In this document: positions 45,951 through 56,473 of the stretch, piece after piece
Layout: every line of letters begins with the position of its first letter
Numbering within the stretch: the stretch's first letter is position 1
Assembly (NCBI RefSeq): GCF_023284045.1
Contig: NZ_JAKIKQ010000002.1
Span: 372,001 to 436,000, forward strand
Reading direction: 5' to 3'
Length of the DNA stretch: 64,000 nucleotides
Source of the DNA: Shewanella kaireitica
GTDB lineage: Bacteria; Pseudomonadota; Gammaproteobacteria; Enterobacterales; Shewanellaceae
The notes under the pieces: generated by a model
The model's database searches: none
What the model was told of the DNA's origin: nothing
Seen by the model: only the letters and a program-made list of their open reading frames with translations
Translations under genes and position numbers: made by a program

Positions 45951-46364
45951 CCACTTGTCTCCAGAGAGTGTTGGAATTTTTGTTTTATTAAGTTTCTTAA
46001 ATTCTGACTTAAGCCAGAGATTAAAAATCTAAATTTGAGGCGGGGCTCATTATAGCCAAAAATTAGAACCAGATCATAGTTAAAACACACAACAAAGTTA
46101 ACTATGTTGCTTTTAGTGGCCATTCTGCGCAAAAAGAAAGCATCTCGGCTAACATTTTATGCAAATTAACTTAAAAGAACATGAAAATACATTTTAATTA
46201 TCTTGTTCTAAATTAGCCACTTATACATTCTAAAGTGAGGTTATTGTCGATACAGCAGAATAGTTGACTGAATAGGTAGGAATAAAATTCAGGCCTAAAA
46301 TTAAATCTTTCGCACATAAAAAAGGCCTAACAGTTGTTAGGCCTTTTCCGATCAAGCGATAAGG
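45951..46364. other. 414-bp gap between petA and hflC
   Basis: It contains the petABC promoter region (possible -10 TATAAT on the minus strand at 46049-46054) and the hflC terminator (46320-46347). No gene is supported; a 61-codon minus-strand frame reaching into it is an upstream extension of petA. Confidence 0.5.
46320..46347 (-). terminator. Terminator of the hfq-hflC unit
   Basis: Stem AAAAGGCCTAACA / TGTTAGGCCTTTT, 17 bp after the hflC stop, with an A run on the plus side giving a T run on the minus strand. Confidence 0.9.
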
Positions 46365-47243
46365 TTATTTACCTGTAGAGCTCTTCATATATCTAAAGAA
46401 TTCACTGTCTGGCTCAAGAACCATGACATCGCGATCGCCGTCAAAACTTGATTTATAAGCATCTAAGCTACGCATAAAACTGAAAAACTCAGGGTCTTTA
46501 GTATACGCGTCAGCATAAATTTTAGCCGCCTGCGCATCACCTTCACCGCGAGTAGTCAGCGCTAAACGCTCAGCTTCTGCCGTTTGAATCGTCACACTTG
46601 CATCAGTCTTAGCACGAATGATTTCAGCCTGCTCTTGCCCTTGAGCGCGATGCTCTTTTGCAACAGCTTGACGCTCAGCACGCATACGTTGGTAAATACT
46701 AGTGCTGACGTTTGCTGGCAAGTTAATTTGCTTAACACGAACGTCAACAACTTCGATACCTAGATCTTCTGCACTTTCAGAAGCATTTTTCAGTGCATCT
46801 GATTGTAGCTCATCACGACTTCCCGAAACGATCTCTTTAATCGTACGGCGACCAAACTCAGTACGAAGGTCATTGTTGATCTTGCGTTGTAGCAAGGTTT
46901 CAGCGTTGGCCTTAATACCACCATTGGTTGACAAGTAGTAACGTTCAAAATCCAAGATGCGCCACTTCACATAAGAATCGACCATAAGATCTTTCTTCTC
47001 TGAAGTTACAAAGCGATCTGCTGCGCCATCGAGCGTCTGTACACGAGAGTCCAGAAATTTAACCTTATCAAGCATAGGGATCTTAATGTTCAGGCCGGGC
47101 TCGTATACGCGAGTGATGCCATCATCCTTCAGGACTTTACCAAAACGCGAAACGATGGCACGCTCACCTTCGTTAACCACCAAAATAGACGACAAACAGA
47201 TGGCAACAAGTACAGCTGCTATTACCGCAGTAAATTTACCCAT
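46365..47243 (-). CDS. hflC: HflC, FtsH-associated membrane protein
   Basis: 292 residues. One N-terminal membrane helix, then a band-7/SPFH domain (VNEGERAIVSRFGKVLKD.. and TLDGAADRFVTSEKK), then a coiled coil rich in A and E. With HflK it forms the cage around the FtsH protease in the inner membrane. It starts 2 bp after hflK ends. Confidence 0.96.
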   Translation of the reverse strand: MGKFTAVIAAVLVAICLSSILVVNEGERAIVSRFGKVLKDDGITRVYEPGLNIKIPMLDKVKFLDSRVQTLDGAADRFVTSEKKDLMVDSYVKWRILDFERYYLSTNGGIKANAETLLQRKINNDLRTEFGRRTIKEIVSGSRDELQSDALKNASESAEDLGIEVVDVRVKQINLPANVSTSIYQRMRAERQAVAKEHRAQGQEQAEIIRAKTDASVTIQTAEAERLALTTRGEGDAQAAKIYADAYTKDPEFFSFMRSLDAYKSSFDGDRDVMVLEPDSEFFRYMKSSTGK

Positions 47244-47245
47244 AC

Positions 47246-48385
47246 TTAATTCCTCCCCGTACGATCACCTCTTGATGGACGACCATCAAGAGGCATACTG
47301 CTATTATTTGTCGTGCTGTTGACCGACATTATAGGCTGTGCGGGTTTACTTTTAGTGCTAACAGACTTATTTGACTGGCTATTTTGCATCAACTTATCGA
47401 GTGGCAAATACATCAAGTTTCCGCTATTTTTAGCATCAATAAGCACTTTGCTAGTCCCACTCATCACTTCTTGCATCGTATCAAAATACATACGCTCACG
47501 AGTAACATCTGGGGCCGCCTGATATTCAGGGAGTAACTGTTCAAAACGGGCAACTTTACCTTGCGCTTCAAGCGTGACTCTTTGCTTATAAGCTTTAGCT
47601 TGTTGATCCATTCTTTGTACAGTACCACGAACCTTAGGCTCTAACTGACGAGAGTACGCTTCGGCTTCACGGATAAAGCGTTGTTCATCTTCTTGAGCGG
47701 CGATCGCGTCATCAAAGGCATCTTTAACCTCTTCAGGTGGACGAGCAGGCAAGAAGTTAACGTCAACAATCACGATACCTAGTTTATAAGGTTCGATAAT
47801 ACGCTCGATTTCGTTCCACGTATCACGACGGATCTTATCTCGACCAGTAGTCAAGATATCGTCCATGGTGTTGTGACCGATCACATAACGCAATGCACTG
47901 TCAGTGGCTTCACGTAAACTAGCATCTGCATCAACTACACTGTAGAGATAGTTTTTAGCATTATTAACTCGAAACTGTACGTCAAGTTGCACTAAAACTA
48001 CGTTCTCATCGGCTGTTAGCATGCTACCAGAAGCAGGGATCGAGCGAACAGTTTGCACGTTCACAGGAGTAACTTCATCAATGAAGGTCGCTTTCCATTG
48101 AAGGCCTGGATCAACTTCTCCAATATAGCCACCAAAACGCAACTCAACACCTTTCTCAGCTTCTTTCACTGTGTAGAAGCCAGATAGCCCCCAAACAACA
48201 ACAGCAATAGCTAAAACAATCACTAAGCTCATTGAACTTATGCCATTGCCTGAACCATTGCCTTTACCGCCAAAGCGTTTAGAAAGGTTACGAAAAACTT
48301 CATCTAGATCTGGTGGTCCCTTATCGTTACCACCTTTCTTTCCCCAAGGGTCTTGACCCTTGTTACCGGGCTCGTTCCAAGCCAT
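47246..48385 (-). CDS. hflK: HflK, FtsH-associated membrane protein
   Basis: 379 residues. A G/N/P/D-rich cytoplasmic start (MAWNEPGNKGQDPWGKKGG), a membrane helix at about 52-72, an SPFH domain (VKEAEKGVELRFGGYIGEV) and a coiled coil. The tail is polar and rich in N and S. Partner of HflC in the FtsH holoenzyme. It follows hflX with a 48-bp gap in the long minus-strand unit. Confidence 0.96.
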   Translation of the reverse strand: MAWNEPGNKGQDPWGKKGGNDKGPPDLDEVFRNLSKRFGGKGNGSGNGISSMSLVIVLAIAVVVWGLSGFYTVKEAEKGVELRFGGYIGEVDPGLQWKATFIDEVTPVNVQTVRSIPASGSMLTADENVVLVQLDVQFRVNNAKNYLYSVVDADASLREATDSALRYVIGHNTMDDILTTGRDKIRRDTWNEIERIIEPYKLGIVIVDVNFLPARPPEEVKDAFDDAIAAQEDEQRFIREAEAYSRQLEPKVRGTVQRMDQQAKAYKQRVTLEAQGKVARFEQLLPEYQAAPDVTRERMYFDTMQEVMSGTSKVLIDAKNSGNLMYLPLDKLMQNSQSNKSVSTKSKPAQPIMSVNSTTNNSSMPLDGRPSRGDRTGRN

Positions 48386-48433
48386 TTAGTACTCCATAGT
48401 GTATGAAATAAACGAGATTACTAAAATTACTAT

Positions 48434-49729
48434 TTATACGGCGACATCATCGACGATAAAAGTTTCTATTTCACCAAGGCTCTGCTTTACCAGTCGACGC
48501 CAATCGGCCTCTAACAAGCGTACAGAGATCATACAGTTCCCCAGATCGTCATACTCTTTCTGCTGTATTACATCCAGTTTATAAAACTGACCAAGATAGT
48601 GCCCTGCCGAAGCAGGGATTTGCAAGGCTAGTTCTTTGACAGCTTTACCAACTAAATCGTTGATCGCTTCTTGAACTAGTTCCAAGCCTTTTTGCTGCTG
48701 GGCAGATACCCAGACTCTAATTGGCTTACCTTCATCATCATAATCAATGCGAGGTTTCACCTCATCCAGCAGATCGATTTTATTACATATAATCAACTGA
48801 GGAATTTCGTCGGCATCGATCTCTTTGAGCACGCTTTGTACCTGCTCAAAATTATCAGCCATATTTTCATCTGCGCTATCGACAACATGCAGTAACAAAT
48901 CTGCTTGTCGTGTTTCCTGCAGTGTCGCTTTAAATGCAGCAACTAGGTCATGAGGCAAATGCCTAATAAACCCTACTGTATCCGCCAAAACAATATGACC
49001 GTCTGGCAGTTCCAGCTTTCGCAATGTCGGATCTAACGTAGCGAAGAGTTGATCAGCAGCGTAAACATCTGACGCTGTTAATGCATTAAATAGTGTCGAT
49101 TTGCCAGCATTGGTGTAACCGACTAAAGAAACCGTCGACATATCACTTCGCTGTCTGGCTCGACGGCTTTGGTCACGCTGTTTATCAACTTTTGCTAAAC
49201 GCTTATTAATCGTGCGAATTCGCCCTCTCAATAAACGTCTATCAGTTTCAAGCTGGGTTTCACCTGGTCCACGAAGACCAATACCACCCTTTTGCCTTTC
49301 TAAATGCGTCCAACCTCTGATAAGACGCGTTGACATGTGGCGCAGTTGCGCTAGCTCCACCTGTAACTTGCCTTCATAGGTTCTTGCTCTCTGAGCAAAA
49401 ATATCTAGGATTAGAGTTGTTCTGTCGAGTACTCGACATTCACACAAATGCTCAATATTTCGTTCTTGAGCTGGGCTTAACGCATGATTAAAAATCACTA
49501 CGTTAGCATCTGTGGCCGCTACCATCGCCGCCAACTCTTCCGCCTTACCTGAACCGACAAAAAACTTTCGGTCCGGTGCTCGGCGACTTCCTGTAATAAC
49601 TCCGATTGACTGTGCCCCAGCAGACTCAACTAATAGTTTAAGCTCTACTAAATCCTCTCGGCTGTCATCATCGGAGAAATCGACATGGACAAGTACCGCA
49701 CGTTCTCCTGCCTCATAACGATCAAACAA
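48434..49729 (-). CDS. hflX: Ribosome-associated GTPase HflX
   Basis: 431 residues from a TTG at 49729 with GAGGAGA about 10 bases upstream; the start MFDRYEAGERAVLVH matches E. coli HflX. The glycine-rich region ERQKGGIGLRGPGETQLE (about 143-160) precedes the G domain, with G1 GYTNAGKS (about 204-211), G3 DTVGF and G4 NKID. It splits stalled or heat-damaged 70S ribosomes. It lies between hfq and hflK as in E. coli. Confidence 0.95.
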   Translation of the reverse strand: MFDRYEAGERAVLVHVDFSDDDSREDLVELKLLVESAGAQSIGVITGSRRAPDRKFFVGSGKAEELAAMVAATDANVVIFNHALSPAQERNIEHLCECRVLDRTTLILDIFAQRARTYEGKLQVELAQLRHMSTRLIRGWTHLERQKGGIGLRGPGETQLETDRRLLRGRIRTINKRLAKVDKQRDQSRRARQRSDMSTVSLVGYTNAGKSTLFNALTASDVYAADQLFATLDPTLRKLELPDGHIVLADTVGFIRHLPHDLVAAFKATLQETRQADLLLHVVDSADENMADNFEQVQSVLKEIDADEIPQLIICNKIDLLDEVKPRIDYDDEGKPIRVWVSAQQQKGLELVQEAINDLVGKAVKELALQIPASAGHYLGQFYKLDVIQQKEYDDLGNCMISVRLLEADWRRLVKQSLGEIETFIVDDVAV

Positions 49730-49749
49730 AAAGCAATCTCCTCAAAAAA

Positions 49750-50028
49750 TTACTTCTCATCACTTTCGTCATGCTGCGCGTTATAACCAGCCTGTGCATT
49801 TGTCGCTTGGTGGTTACTCACGTTAAATGGGCGTGAAGGTACCACTGTAGAAATGGCATGTTTGTAAACCATCTGGCTTACTGTGTTTTTAAGTAAAATT
49901 ACAAACTGATCAAAAGACTCAACTTGTCCTTGTAACTTAATGCCGTTAACAAGATAAATAGATACTGGAACGCGTTCACGACGCAATGCGTTCAAAAACG
50001 GGTCTTGTAAAGATTGCCCCTTTGCCAT
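49750..50028 (-). CDS. hfq: RNA chaperone Hfq
   Basis: 92 residues. Sm1 (about 8-45, with [20 protein letters not shown]) and Sm2 with [13 protein letters not shown] (about 55-67), the residues that bind U-rich RNA 3' ends. The C-terminal tail is short. It forms a hexamer that pairs small RNAs with mRNAs. It sits between miaA and hflX. Confidence 0.98.
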   Translation of the reverse strand: MAKGQSLQDPFLNALRRERVPVSIYLVNGIKLQGQVESFDQFVILLKNTVSQMVYKHAISTVVPSRPFNVSNHQATNAQAGYNAQHDESDEK

Positions 50029-50123
50029 TTTCTAATTTCCTTTTTTATGTAATATCAATAGTAATTCTAATACTAGAAAACTTTATTCTTTGGTTTTAGT
50101 ATTATACAGCTATCGCCAATTAG

Positions 50124-51050
50124 CTAGCGACTATATCGCAATACTGTATCAAGATTATTTTCAGCACCGCTTTCAAGCCAAATTAAGTCTGGCCAACCAC
50201 GCAACCATGTTAATTGACGTTTTGCTAACTGCCTAGTAGCCACAATAGCTTTTTCAACCATAGTTTCATAGTCATATTCGCCATCTAAATGCTGCCAACA
50301 TTGTCGATAGCCTACGCAGCGCATAGAGGGCAGTTCCAAATGTAAGTCATCACGGGACTTTAATCTTTTAACTTCTTCAACAAACCCTAGACCTAACATA
50401 GCCTTAAAACGTGTTTCTATTGCTTTATGTAACACCTTTCTGTCGTTAGGTGCAATCGCAAATTGTATCGCTTCATAAGGGAATGCATCCGACTTTACTT
50501 TCGTTAACTCAGTTAAAGACTTGCCGCTAATCCGAAAAACCTCTAATGCTCTTGCTAATCGTTGCGGATCATTAGGGTGAATACGCTCAGCAGCAACAGG
50601 ATCAATCTCTTTTAATTGATCATGCAGTGCTTGCCAGCCATCGGCTTGTGCTTCAGCCGCTATCTGCGCTCGAATCTCATCATTAGCCCCTGGAAGAGGT
50701 GATAAGCCTTCTATCAAAGCTTTAAAATACATCATAGTGCCACCCACCAGTAACGGGGTCTTACCACGGCTGATGATATCTTCTATTTTGAGCAATGCGT
50801 CTTTTCTAAAGTCTGCAGCAGAGTAGCTTTCTGCTGGGTCGATAATATCAATCAGATGATGAGGAGCAACAGCAAGCTCTGCGGCATCCGGCTTAGCACT
50901 GCCAACGTCCATTTGTTGGTAGATCAATGCCGAGTCCACGGAAATAATTTCGCAGTCATAATTTTTAACCAACTCAATAGCCAGCGCAGTTTTACCTGAA
51001 GCGGTTGGGCCCATTAAGGTGATTATTTTATGTTTTCTCTGTTCAGTCAC
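50124..51050 (-). CDS. miaA: tRNA dimethylallyltransferase
   Basis: 308 residues from a GTG at 51050 that overlaps the mutL stop by 8 bases. P-loop GPTASGKT (14-21), then [16 protein letters not shown] and the tRNA-binding PHHLIDI region. It adds a dimethylallyl group to A37 of tRNAs that read UNN codons. The mutL-miaA-hfq order is standard. Confidence 0.97.
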   Translation of the reverse strand: MTEQRKHKIITLMGPTASGKTALAIELVKNYDCEIISVDSALIYQQMDVGSAKPDAAELAVAPHHLIDIIDPAESYSAADFRKDALLKIEDIISRGKTPLLVGGTMMYFKALIEGLSPLPGANDEIRAQIAAEAQADGWQALHDQLKEIDPVAAERIHPNDPQRLARALEVFRISGKSLTELTKVKSDAFPYEAIQFAIAPNDRKVLHKAIETRFKAMLGLGFVEEVKRLKSRDDLHLELPSMRCVGYRQCWQHLDGEYDYETMVEKAIVATRQLAKRQLTWLRGWPDLIWLESGAENNLDTVLRYSR

Positions 51051-52905
51051 TCTGAGATTCTTTCATCCATTGCTGCCAAGGAAGTTCCTGGCTTTGCTTA
51101 TAAAGAGCGCTTTTTGCGCTAGTATCTAATGCATTAAATGCTAACCACGCCTCGGCGCTGGCTGTAAAACGACTTGAAGCTTGTATCGCGAGCCAATGAA
51201 CTAACGCATCATCGCTCGGCTCTTCAAATCGAATCCATTGTAATAACTCTGGGATTAAAACAGCCAATTGGCTGTCTCTCAGATATGGGGGCACTTTTTT
51301 AATAATCAACTGCCCAAGTCGGATAGATAGCTCAATTCCCAACTTTCTTAGCAATTGTTCTCGAGTTTCAATAACTTCATTCCAAAGATTATCGGCAGGT
51401 AAAGCCACAGGCATCAGCAAAGGTTGACCCACTAATCCTTGCGCCAATTTAGCTTGGATCTGTTGCCGTGCGGTTTCTTTAATCACATCAGCAATACTCA
51501 GCAAGCGGATACTGTCCTCTTCGACTATAACCCAATATTTATCAGCCAATATTGCAGGCATCTTCACGCTAGCGTCCGACACCGCCGAAGCATGCGGATT
51601 ACTGACCACTTTCCCGCTTGCGGGTTCTGCATTACTGCTACTTAGCAAACTAGCATAAGCTTCTAAGCTACTTTGGCTGGGCAGTTCCACATCAGCCCTA
51701 TGAGTCGCAGGTCTTAAAGGTGTTCTATAGTTAGACTGCCCTTGATTATAGCTAGTTGCTGTTGTCGTCAAAGGGCGTTCATTGACTGCTATAGGCTTTG
51801 TATCTGGCTCACTATAACTGCTAGAGGAAGCATTACTGCTTGTACTGTTAGGTTCAAAAGTGACTCCGCTTTCATCTGTAGGTTCAGCCTCTGCTTCAAG
51901 CCCCAGTTCAGATGACTGCGCCATAGCAGATTGCAGAGCTTGCAAGATATAATCATGCACATAACGGCTTTGATGAAAACGCACTTCATGCTTAGCGGGA
52001 TGAACGTTGACGTCAACCTGGTGAGGGTCTAACTCGAGCATTAGCACATAGCCGGGCGATACGCCTGCTGCATATTCAGAGAATGCTTGTCTCACCGCAT
52101 GATTTACTAATCTATCTTTTACCAAGCGGCCATTGACATAGAAGTACTGTGTTTCACAATAGCCACTGGCTGCACCAGGGGCTTGTAAATAACCGCTTAA
52201 CGTAAGGTCATTATGATTACAGTTTATATGTAAGCAGGTTTCTGCAAATGCTTTACCGCAAACTTGCCCCAAACGCTGCAAATATTGGATTTCAGTTATC
52301 GCTGGACGATAATTGCGTACACTTTTTCCATTATGCTTAAGGGTAAAGTGAATATCTCTTCTAACCAAAGCGATTCGCTTTAGCCACTCATCGATATGAG
52401 TAAACTCAGTTTTATCACTTTTTAAAAAACGACGGCGCGCGGGAGTGTTAAAAAACAGGTCAACAGCTTCGATAGTGGTTCCAACTGGATGAGCTGCAGG
52501 CAGTATTTGCACCGCCATCTCAGTGCCTTCAGCTTTCGCCTGCCACGCTTCAGCTTGGGTTTCTGTTCTAGACGTTAACGTTAGGCGCGAAACTGAGCTG
52601 ATACTGGCTAACGCTTCACCGCGAAACCCAAAGCTCATAATGGCTTCTAAATCATCTAAAGATTTAAGCTTCGAAGTCGCATGACGAGATAAAGCTAAGC
52701 TTAAATCTTGCTTAGGGATCCCAAAACCATTATCTCGAATACGGATCAGTTTACTGCCACCTTTGTCTATTTCTATATCGACTCGGGTTGCACCAGCATC
52801 TAAGCTGTTTTCTACCAGCTCCTTGATAACAGAAGCTGGCCGCTCAACAACTTCACCTGCCGCTATTTGGTTAGCAAGTTGAGGTGGTAATTTTTCTATA
52901 GCCAT
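51043..52905 (-). CDS. mutL: DNA mismatch repair protein MutL
   Basis: 620 residues. GHKL ATPase domain (1-330) with [14 protein letters not shown] and GFRGEAL motifs. A long linker rich in S, N and E (about 340-430) leads to the C-terminal dimerisation domain. No DQHAxxER endonuclease motif is visible, so this is the nick-independent MutH-type MutL, as in other enterobacteria-like gammaproteobacteria. It couples MutS recognition to MutH and UvrD. Confidence 0.97.
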   Translation of the reverse strand: MAIEKLPPQLANQIAAGEVVERPASVIKELVENSLDAGATRVDIEIDKGGSKLIRIRDNGFGIPKQDLSLALSRHATSKLKSLDDLEAIMSFGFRGEALASISSVSRLTLTSRTETQAEAWQAKAEGTEMAVQILPAAHPVGTTIEAVDLFFNTPARRRFLKSDKTEFTHIDEWLKRIALVRRDIHFTLKHNGKSVRNYRPAITEIQYLQRLGQVCGKAFAETCLHINCNHNDLTLSGYLQAPGAASGYCETQYFYVNGRLVKDRLVNHAVRQAFSEYAAGVSPGYVLMLELDPHQVDVNVHPAKHEVRFHQSRYVHDYILQALQSAMAQSSELGLEAEAEPTDESGVTFEPNSTSSNASSSSYSEPDTKPIAVNERPLTTTATSYNQGQSNYRTPLRPATHRADVELPSQSSLEAYASLLSSSNAEPASGKVVSNPHASAVSDASVKMPAILADKYWVIVEEDSIRLLSIADVIKETARQQIQAKLAQGLVGQPLLMPVALPADNLWNEVIETREQLLRKLGIELSIRLGQLIIKKVPPYLRDSQLAVLIPELLQWIRFEEPSDDALVHWLAIQASSRFTASAEAWLAFNALDTSAKSALYKQSQELPWQQWMKESQSD

Positions 52906-52930
52906 TATTTACTCTTTAACTGCAACATAT

Positions 52931-54250
52931 TTACGCCCGCGGTATCACTAACGTCTGCCCTATTCTTAAAGAATCAGATTTCAGTTTATTAGCTTTTTTC
53001 AAGCTACTAATCGAGATCTGGTATCGATGGGCAATAACCGACAATGATTCGCCACTACGGACTTTATGCTTAGTATTACTTTTACTCGCCAGTAAAGAGT
53101 TAACCGGAGGGTTGGCCTCAAAATACTTAACCACGCCCTTATGCACCGCTTTGGCGAGATTATTTTGATGCTCTCTTTGGGAAAGGAGGCGCTCCTCTTT
53201 ATGGTTGGAGATAAAGCCAGTCTCAACCAATATTGAGGGGATATCAGGCGACTTTAGCACAGCAAAGCTGGCGGACTCTGGCTTATGCTTGTGTAGCTTT
53301 GTCACTTTACCCAAATTGGATAACACATCACCTGCGATGTTATGGCTGATCGCCATCGAACGGTCCATCGACATATCGAGCAAGGTCATCGCCAAATATT
53401 GTTCATTGTCGGTATTTTGAATAATTTCACCAGCGCCACCCAGCAACTCCGAATGCTTCTCTTTTTGCTCTAACCAACGACCAATTTCACTGTTAGCTCG
53501 ACGCATAGATAAAACCCAAACTGAAGCTCCACGAGGTTGAGGAGAGGTAAAAGCATCAGCGTGAATCGAGATTAACAGATCCGCTTTACTGGTGCGGGCA
53601 ATCTCTGAACGGCGATTCAAATTAACGAAATAATCACCTGTTCTGGTCATTACCGCCTTCATTCCAGGTGTGGCATTAATTTTTGCCGCGACTTTTTTTG
53701 CTATCTGCAGCACCACTTTCTTTTCGTACATGCCTGAAGGGCCAATCGATCCGGGGTCATCCCCACCATGACCGGCATCGATAGCGACGATGACATCACG
53801 CAAAGCGGTAGCGGGCTTACCCGGCTTGCTTTTAGCCTTAGTGCTTCCACCGTCCAGATCAACAACCAAGCGATTGCCATAGGGTGCCGTTGGTGGCAAT
53901 GCAAACAAATTTGCTTTAAGCGGCTTTGTTAAATCAATAACAATTCTGAGAGTGCCTTTCTCTGGTGGCGAACTCTTTCTTATTCTTTTTACTAACTTGC
54001 TGTTATTGGCGATTTTACCCAAGTCGACTTTATTGGAAGACGATTTTAAATCAACAACTAAGCGATACGGATTGGTTAATGTGAAATGGCTGTATTTCGG
54101 GGATTTGCTCAAATCAAAAACAATACGTGTCGATTCAGGCGCCGCCCACACTCTTACGCCTTCGAGTTTGTTCGCGCTCTGCGCAAAAAAAGAAGTACAT
54201 AAGCTAAGTAATAGTAGAGCTAACTTAAATATATTATTGTTTATTATCAT
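52931..54250 (-). CDS. amiB: N-acetylmuramoyl-L-alanine amidase AmiB-type with LysM
   Basis: 439 residues. Signal peptide (ending near AQSA-NK, about 26), AMIN domain (about 28-130), amidase_3 domain (about 150-375) with zinc ligands in DAGHGGDDPG (His about 159), E in SEIARTSKADLLISIHAD and the SIHAD histidine, then one C-terminal LysM repeat (about 393-438). It splits the septal peptidoglycan during daughter separation under EnvC or NlpD control. It overlaps tsaE by 17 bases. Confidence 0.96.
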   Translation of the reverse strand: MIINNNIFKLALLLLSLCTSFFAQSANKLEGVRVWAAPESTRIVFDLSKSPKYSHFTLTNPYRLVVDLKSSSNKVDLGKIANNSKLVKRIRKSSPPEKGTLRIVIDLTKPLKANLFALPPTAPYGNRLVVDLDGGSTKAKSKPGKPATALRDVIVAIDAGHGGDDPGSIGPSGMYEKKVVLQIAKKVAAKINATPGMKAVMTRTGDYFVNLNRRSEIARTSKADLLISIHADAFTSPQPRGASVWVLSMRRANSEIGRWLEQKEKHSELLGGAGEIIQNTDNEQYLAMTLLDMSMDRSMAISHNIAGDVLSNLGKVTKLHKHKPESASFAVLKSPDIPSILVETGFISNHKEERLLSQREHQNNLAKAVHKGVVKYFEANPPVNSLLASKSNTKHKVRSGESLSVIAHRYQISISSLKKANKLKSDSLRIGQTLVIPRA

Positions 54251-54716
54251 TATTATTTAAACACGCCAATATTTCTTCGCCCTTAGTAGAGAGAGCCTGT
54301 AATTCTATTTGTCGCCCAGTATTAACATATTTGATGTAGATATGTATATCAGCCTGCGGTAATAGACCATGTCCACGATCAGGCCACTCTACAATACACA
54401 AACTACGTTCAGTGAAATAATCACGTATCCCCATGAACTCCAACTCTTCTGGATCATAGAGGCGGTATAGATCAAAGTGAAATACGTCAATGCCCGCTAT
54501 TTCGTAGGGTTCAACCAAAGTATAAGTAGGACTCTTTACTGCACCATCATGACCTAAGCTTTGGATTAGCCCACGACTAAAAGTCGTCTTCCCAGCCCCT
54601 AGATCGCCACTCAAATAAAGCGTTAATGGCGGCGTAATCAAGGCTGATAACTTATTGCCTAAGCTAACTGTCGCCTGCTCGTCTTTAAGATCTAAGCTGA
54701 TTGATTGTATATTCAT
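54234..54716 (-). CDS. tsaE: tRNA threonylcarbamoyladenosine ATPase TsaE
   Basis: 160 residues. P-loop GDLGAGKT (about 36-43), then SPTYTLVEPYE and the HFDLYRLYDPEELEFMG segment, all diagnostic. It binds TsaB-TsaD to complete the t6A modification at A37 of ANN-reading tRNAs. Gene order nnr-tsaE-amiB is conserved. Confidence 0.97.
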   Translation of the reverse strand: MNIQSISLDLKDEQATVSLGNKLSALITPPLTLYLSGDLGAGKTTFSRGLIQSLGHDGAVKSPTYTLVEPYEIAGIDVFHFDLYRLYDPEELEFMGIRDYFTERSLCIVEWPDRGHGLLPQADIHIYIKYVNTGRQIELQALSTKGEEILACLNNNDNKQ

Positions 54717-54792
54717 ATTGATTTAAAAAGATGCCCTAAATAACACGTTTCCTAGAATGCGCTACTTTAACCTAATCACCTAAATTTCTAAA

Positions 54793-56274
54793 CTAGATTT
54801 GATTAACCAACTGATGAATATAAGGCATAAGATCACTCGCAAGCATCCCTCTCTCCCCCTCTTTAGCAGCAAGATCTGCAGCATCTCCGTGTATGACAAC
54901 GGCTAAACAAGCTGCTTGCATATTGTCATAGCCTTGCGCCATCAAGGCCCCGATAATGCCAGATAAAACATCACCGCAGCCACCGCTTGCAAGCCCGGGG
55001 TTACCAACGGGTGCAACGATACACTCCTTACCGTCATAAATTAGCGTACCAGCGCCCTTTAATACAATAACGCCACCGTATTTAGCATGCAGCTGGCGAA
55101 CTGCATTAAACCTATCTTGCTCGATTTCAGCAATACTGACATTTAATAGCCTAGCAGCTTCTCCAGGATGAGGCGTTAGTACCCAGTTTTTACTGGTTAA
55201 TGAAAACTGACTAAGTAAATTTAACGCATCTGCATCTATCACACTGGGTTTATCGGCTAGGTCAACAGCTTTCAATAAATTGTAACCCCAGTCAGCGGTG
55301 CCGAGTCCAGGGCCAATAACCAATACATCAGCCCAGCCTAGCTTTAAGTACACTTCCATATCCACTAGCTCACAACCCCAGAACATCAATTCAGGTCGGG
55401 TAGAGCAAATCACTAACTGATGCTCAGGTCTAGAAACCACTGTGACCAAACCAGCTCCGCTTCTTAAACTTGCCTCGGAGGCCAATCTCACCGCCCCAGA
55501 CATCCCCTTATCGCCACCGATAACAGTGACTTTACCGCTCTTTCCTTTATGCGAATCTCTTCTTCTTGGTTTAAACACCTTTGGAAGATCTTTGCTCACT
55601 AACTTTTTGAGAGCACTTTTAGGTAAGAAAGAGGTTAAACCAATATCAGCTAAGATTAACGCCCCACAAAAATGTCGCGCCTGGCTGGTCAGTAAGCCTT
55701 GCTTAATCGCGCCAAAAGCCAGTGTCATATCGGCTTCTATAGCTACCTGTTTCGCCATCCCAGTATTAGGTTCAATCCCAGATGGAACATCGAGTGACAA
55801 GACCCACGCAGCACTGTTATTTACAGCATTAATAATAGAGACAAGTTCATCACTTAGCTCTCCGTTGACTCCCGTGCCGAGTAGGCCATCGACAATCACA
55901 TTCGCATGATTAATTTCGTCAATATTGAAAGGAGAGCAGTGACCGCCACTCTGCTCAAACTTAACAATAGCCTGCAATAGTTCCTCAGAAGGCCTGTGGG
56001 CAAGTGAGGCCTGTAAACAGACAGACCAACCTGCTTTAATCAACATTGCCGCAGTGGTATAAGCATCAGCGCCATTATTACCATGCCCGGCGAGGATCAA
56101 AACAGACTGAGTAGGAAGCTCAAGTGATTGGAGTTGTTCAAAAGCCGCCGATGCGGCTCGCTCTACAAGATTAAAAAGGCTTATATCACTATCTTTGACA
56201 GCAGTAATCTCAGCCAGCCTCACTTGCTCGACTGAATATACTGGTAATAATGCAGATAAATACTTTTCGCTCAT
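54793..56274 (-). CDS. nnr: Bifunctional NAD(P)H-hydrate epimerase / dehydratase
   Basis: 493 residues from the ATG at 56274 (AGGAAA 7 bases upstream); an in-frame start at 56301 is less likely. The N-terminal epimerase (YjeF-N, about 1-215) has GHGNNGADAY and VDGLLGTGVNG. The C-terminal dehydratase (about 230-490) has GDKGMSGA, TPHPGEAARLL and GGCGDVLSGIIGAL with the catalytic Asp. It repairs NADHX and NADPHX. Its usual upstream neighbour queG is absent from this window. Confidence 0.95.
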   Translation of the reverse strand: MSEKYLSALLPVYSVEQVRLAEITAVKDSDISLFNLVERAASAAFEQLQSLELPTQSVLILAGHGNNGADAYTTAAMLIKAGWSVCLQASLAHRPSEELLQAIVKFEQSGGHCSPFNIDEINHANVIVDGLLGTGVNGELSDELVSIINAVNNSAAWVLSLDVPSGIEPNTGMAKQVAIEADMTLAFGAIKQGLLTSQARHFCGALILADIGLTSFLPKSALKKLVSKDLPKVFKPRRRDSHKGKSGKVTVIGGDKGMSGAVRLASEASLRSGAGLVTVVSRPEHQLVICSTRPELMFWGCELVDMEVYLKLGWADVLVIGPGLGTADWGYNLLKAVDLADKPSVIDADALNLLSQFSLTSKNWVLTPHPGEAARLLNVSIAEIEQDRFNAVRQLHAKYGGVIVLKGAGTLIYDGKECIVAPVGNPGLASGGCGDVLSGIIGALMAQGYDNMQAACLAVVIHGDAADLAAKEGERGMLASDLMPYIHQLVNQI

Positions 56275-56425
56275 TAAGCTTTTCCTAGAACTGAACTTCA
56301 ACTAATTTAGAATATTAGTCAATAAGACTGAAACTCATATGAATTGTTCACTTATAAGACCTTTAAATCTCCATAGTTTGATCTAACACAAGTATGCTGA
56401 TGCATTAGCCTTCCAAAGGATCAAA

Positions 56426-56447
56426 AAAGGCACCGTTAAGTGCCTTT
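56426..56447 (-). terminator. Terminator of the 56474-56929 gene
   Basis: Stem AAAGGCAC / GTGCCTTT with a 6-base loop; the minus strand continues with TTT after the stem. It lies 27 bp past the stop. Confidence 0.8.
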
Positions 56448-56473
56448 AGCTTAGACGAAACCGAGCTATGAAA

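Noticed and set aside
45947..46132. 61-codon minus-strand frame before petA
   Set aside because: It crosses the petABC promoter region, has no ribosome site and no recognisable product.
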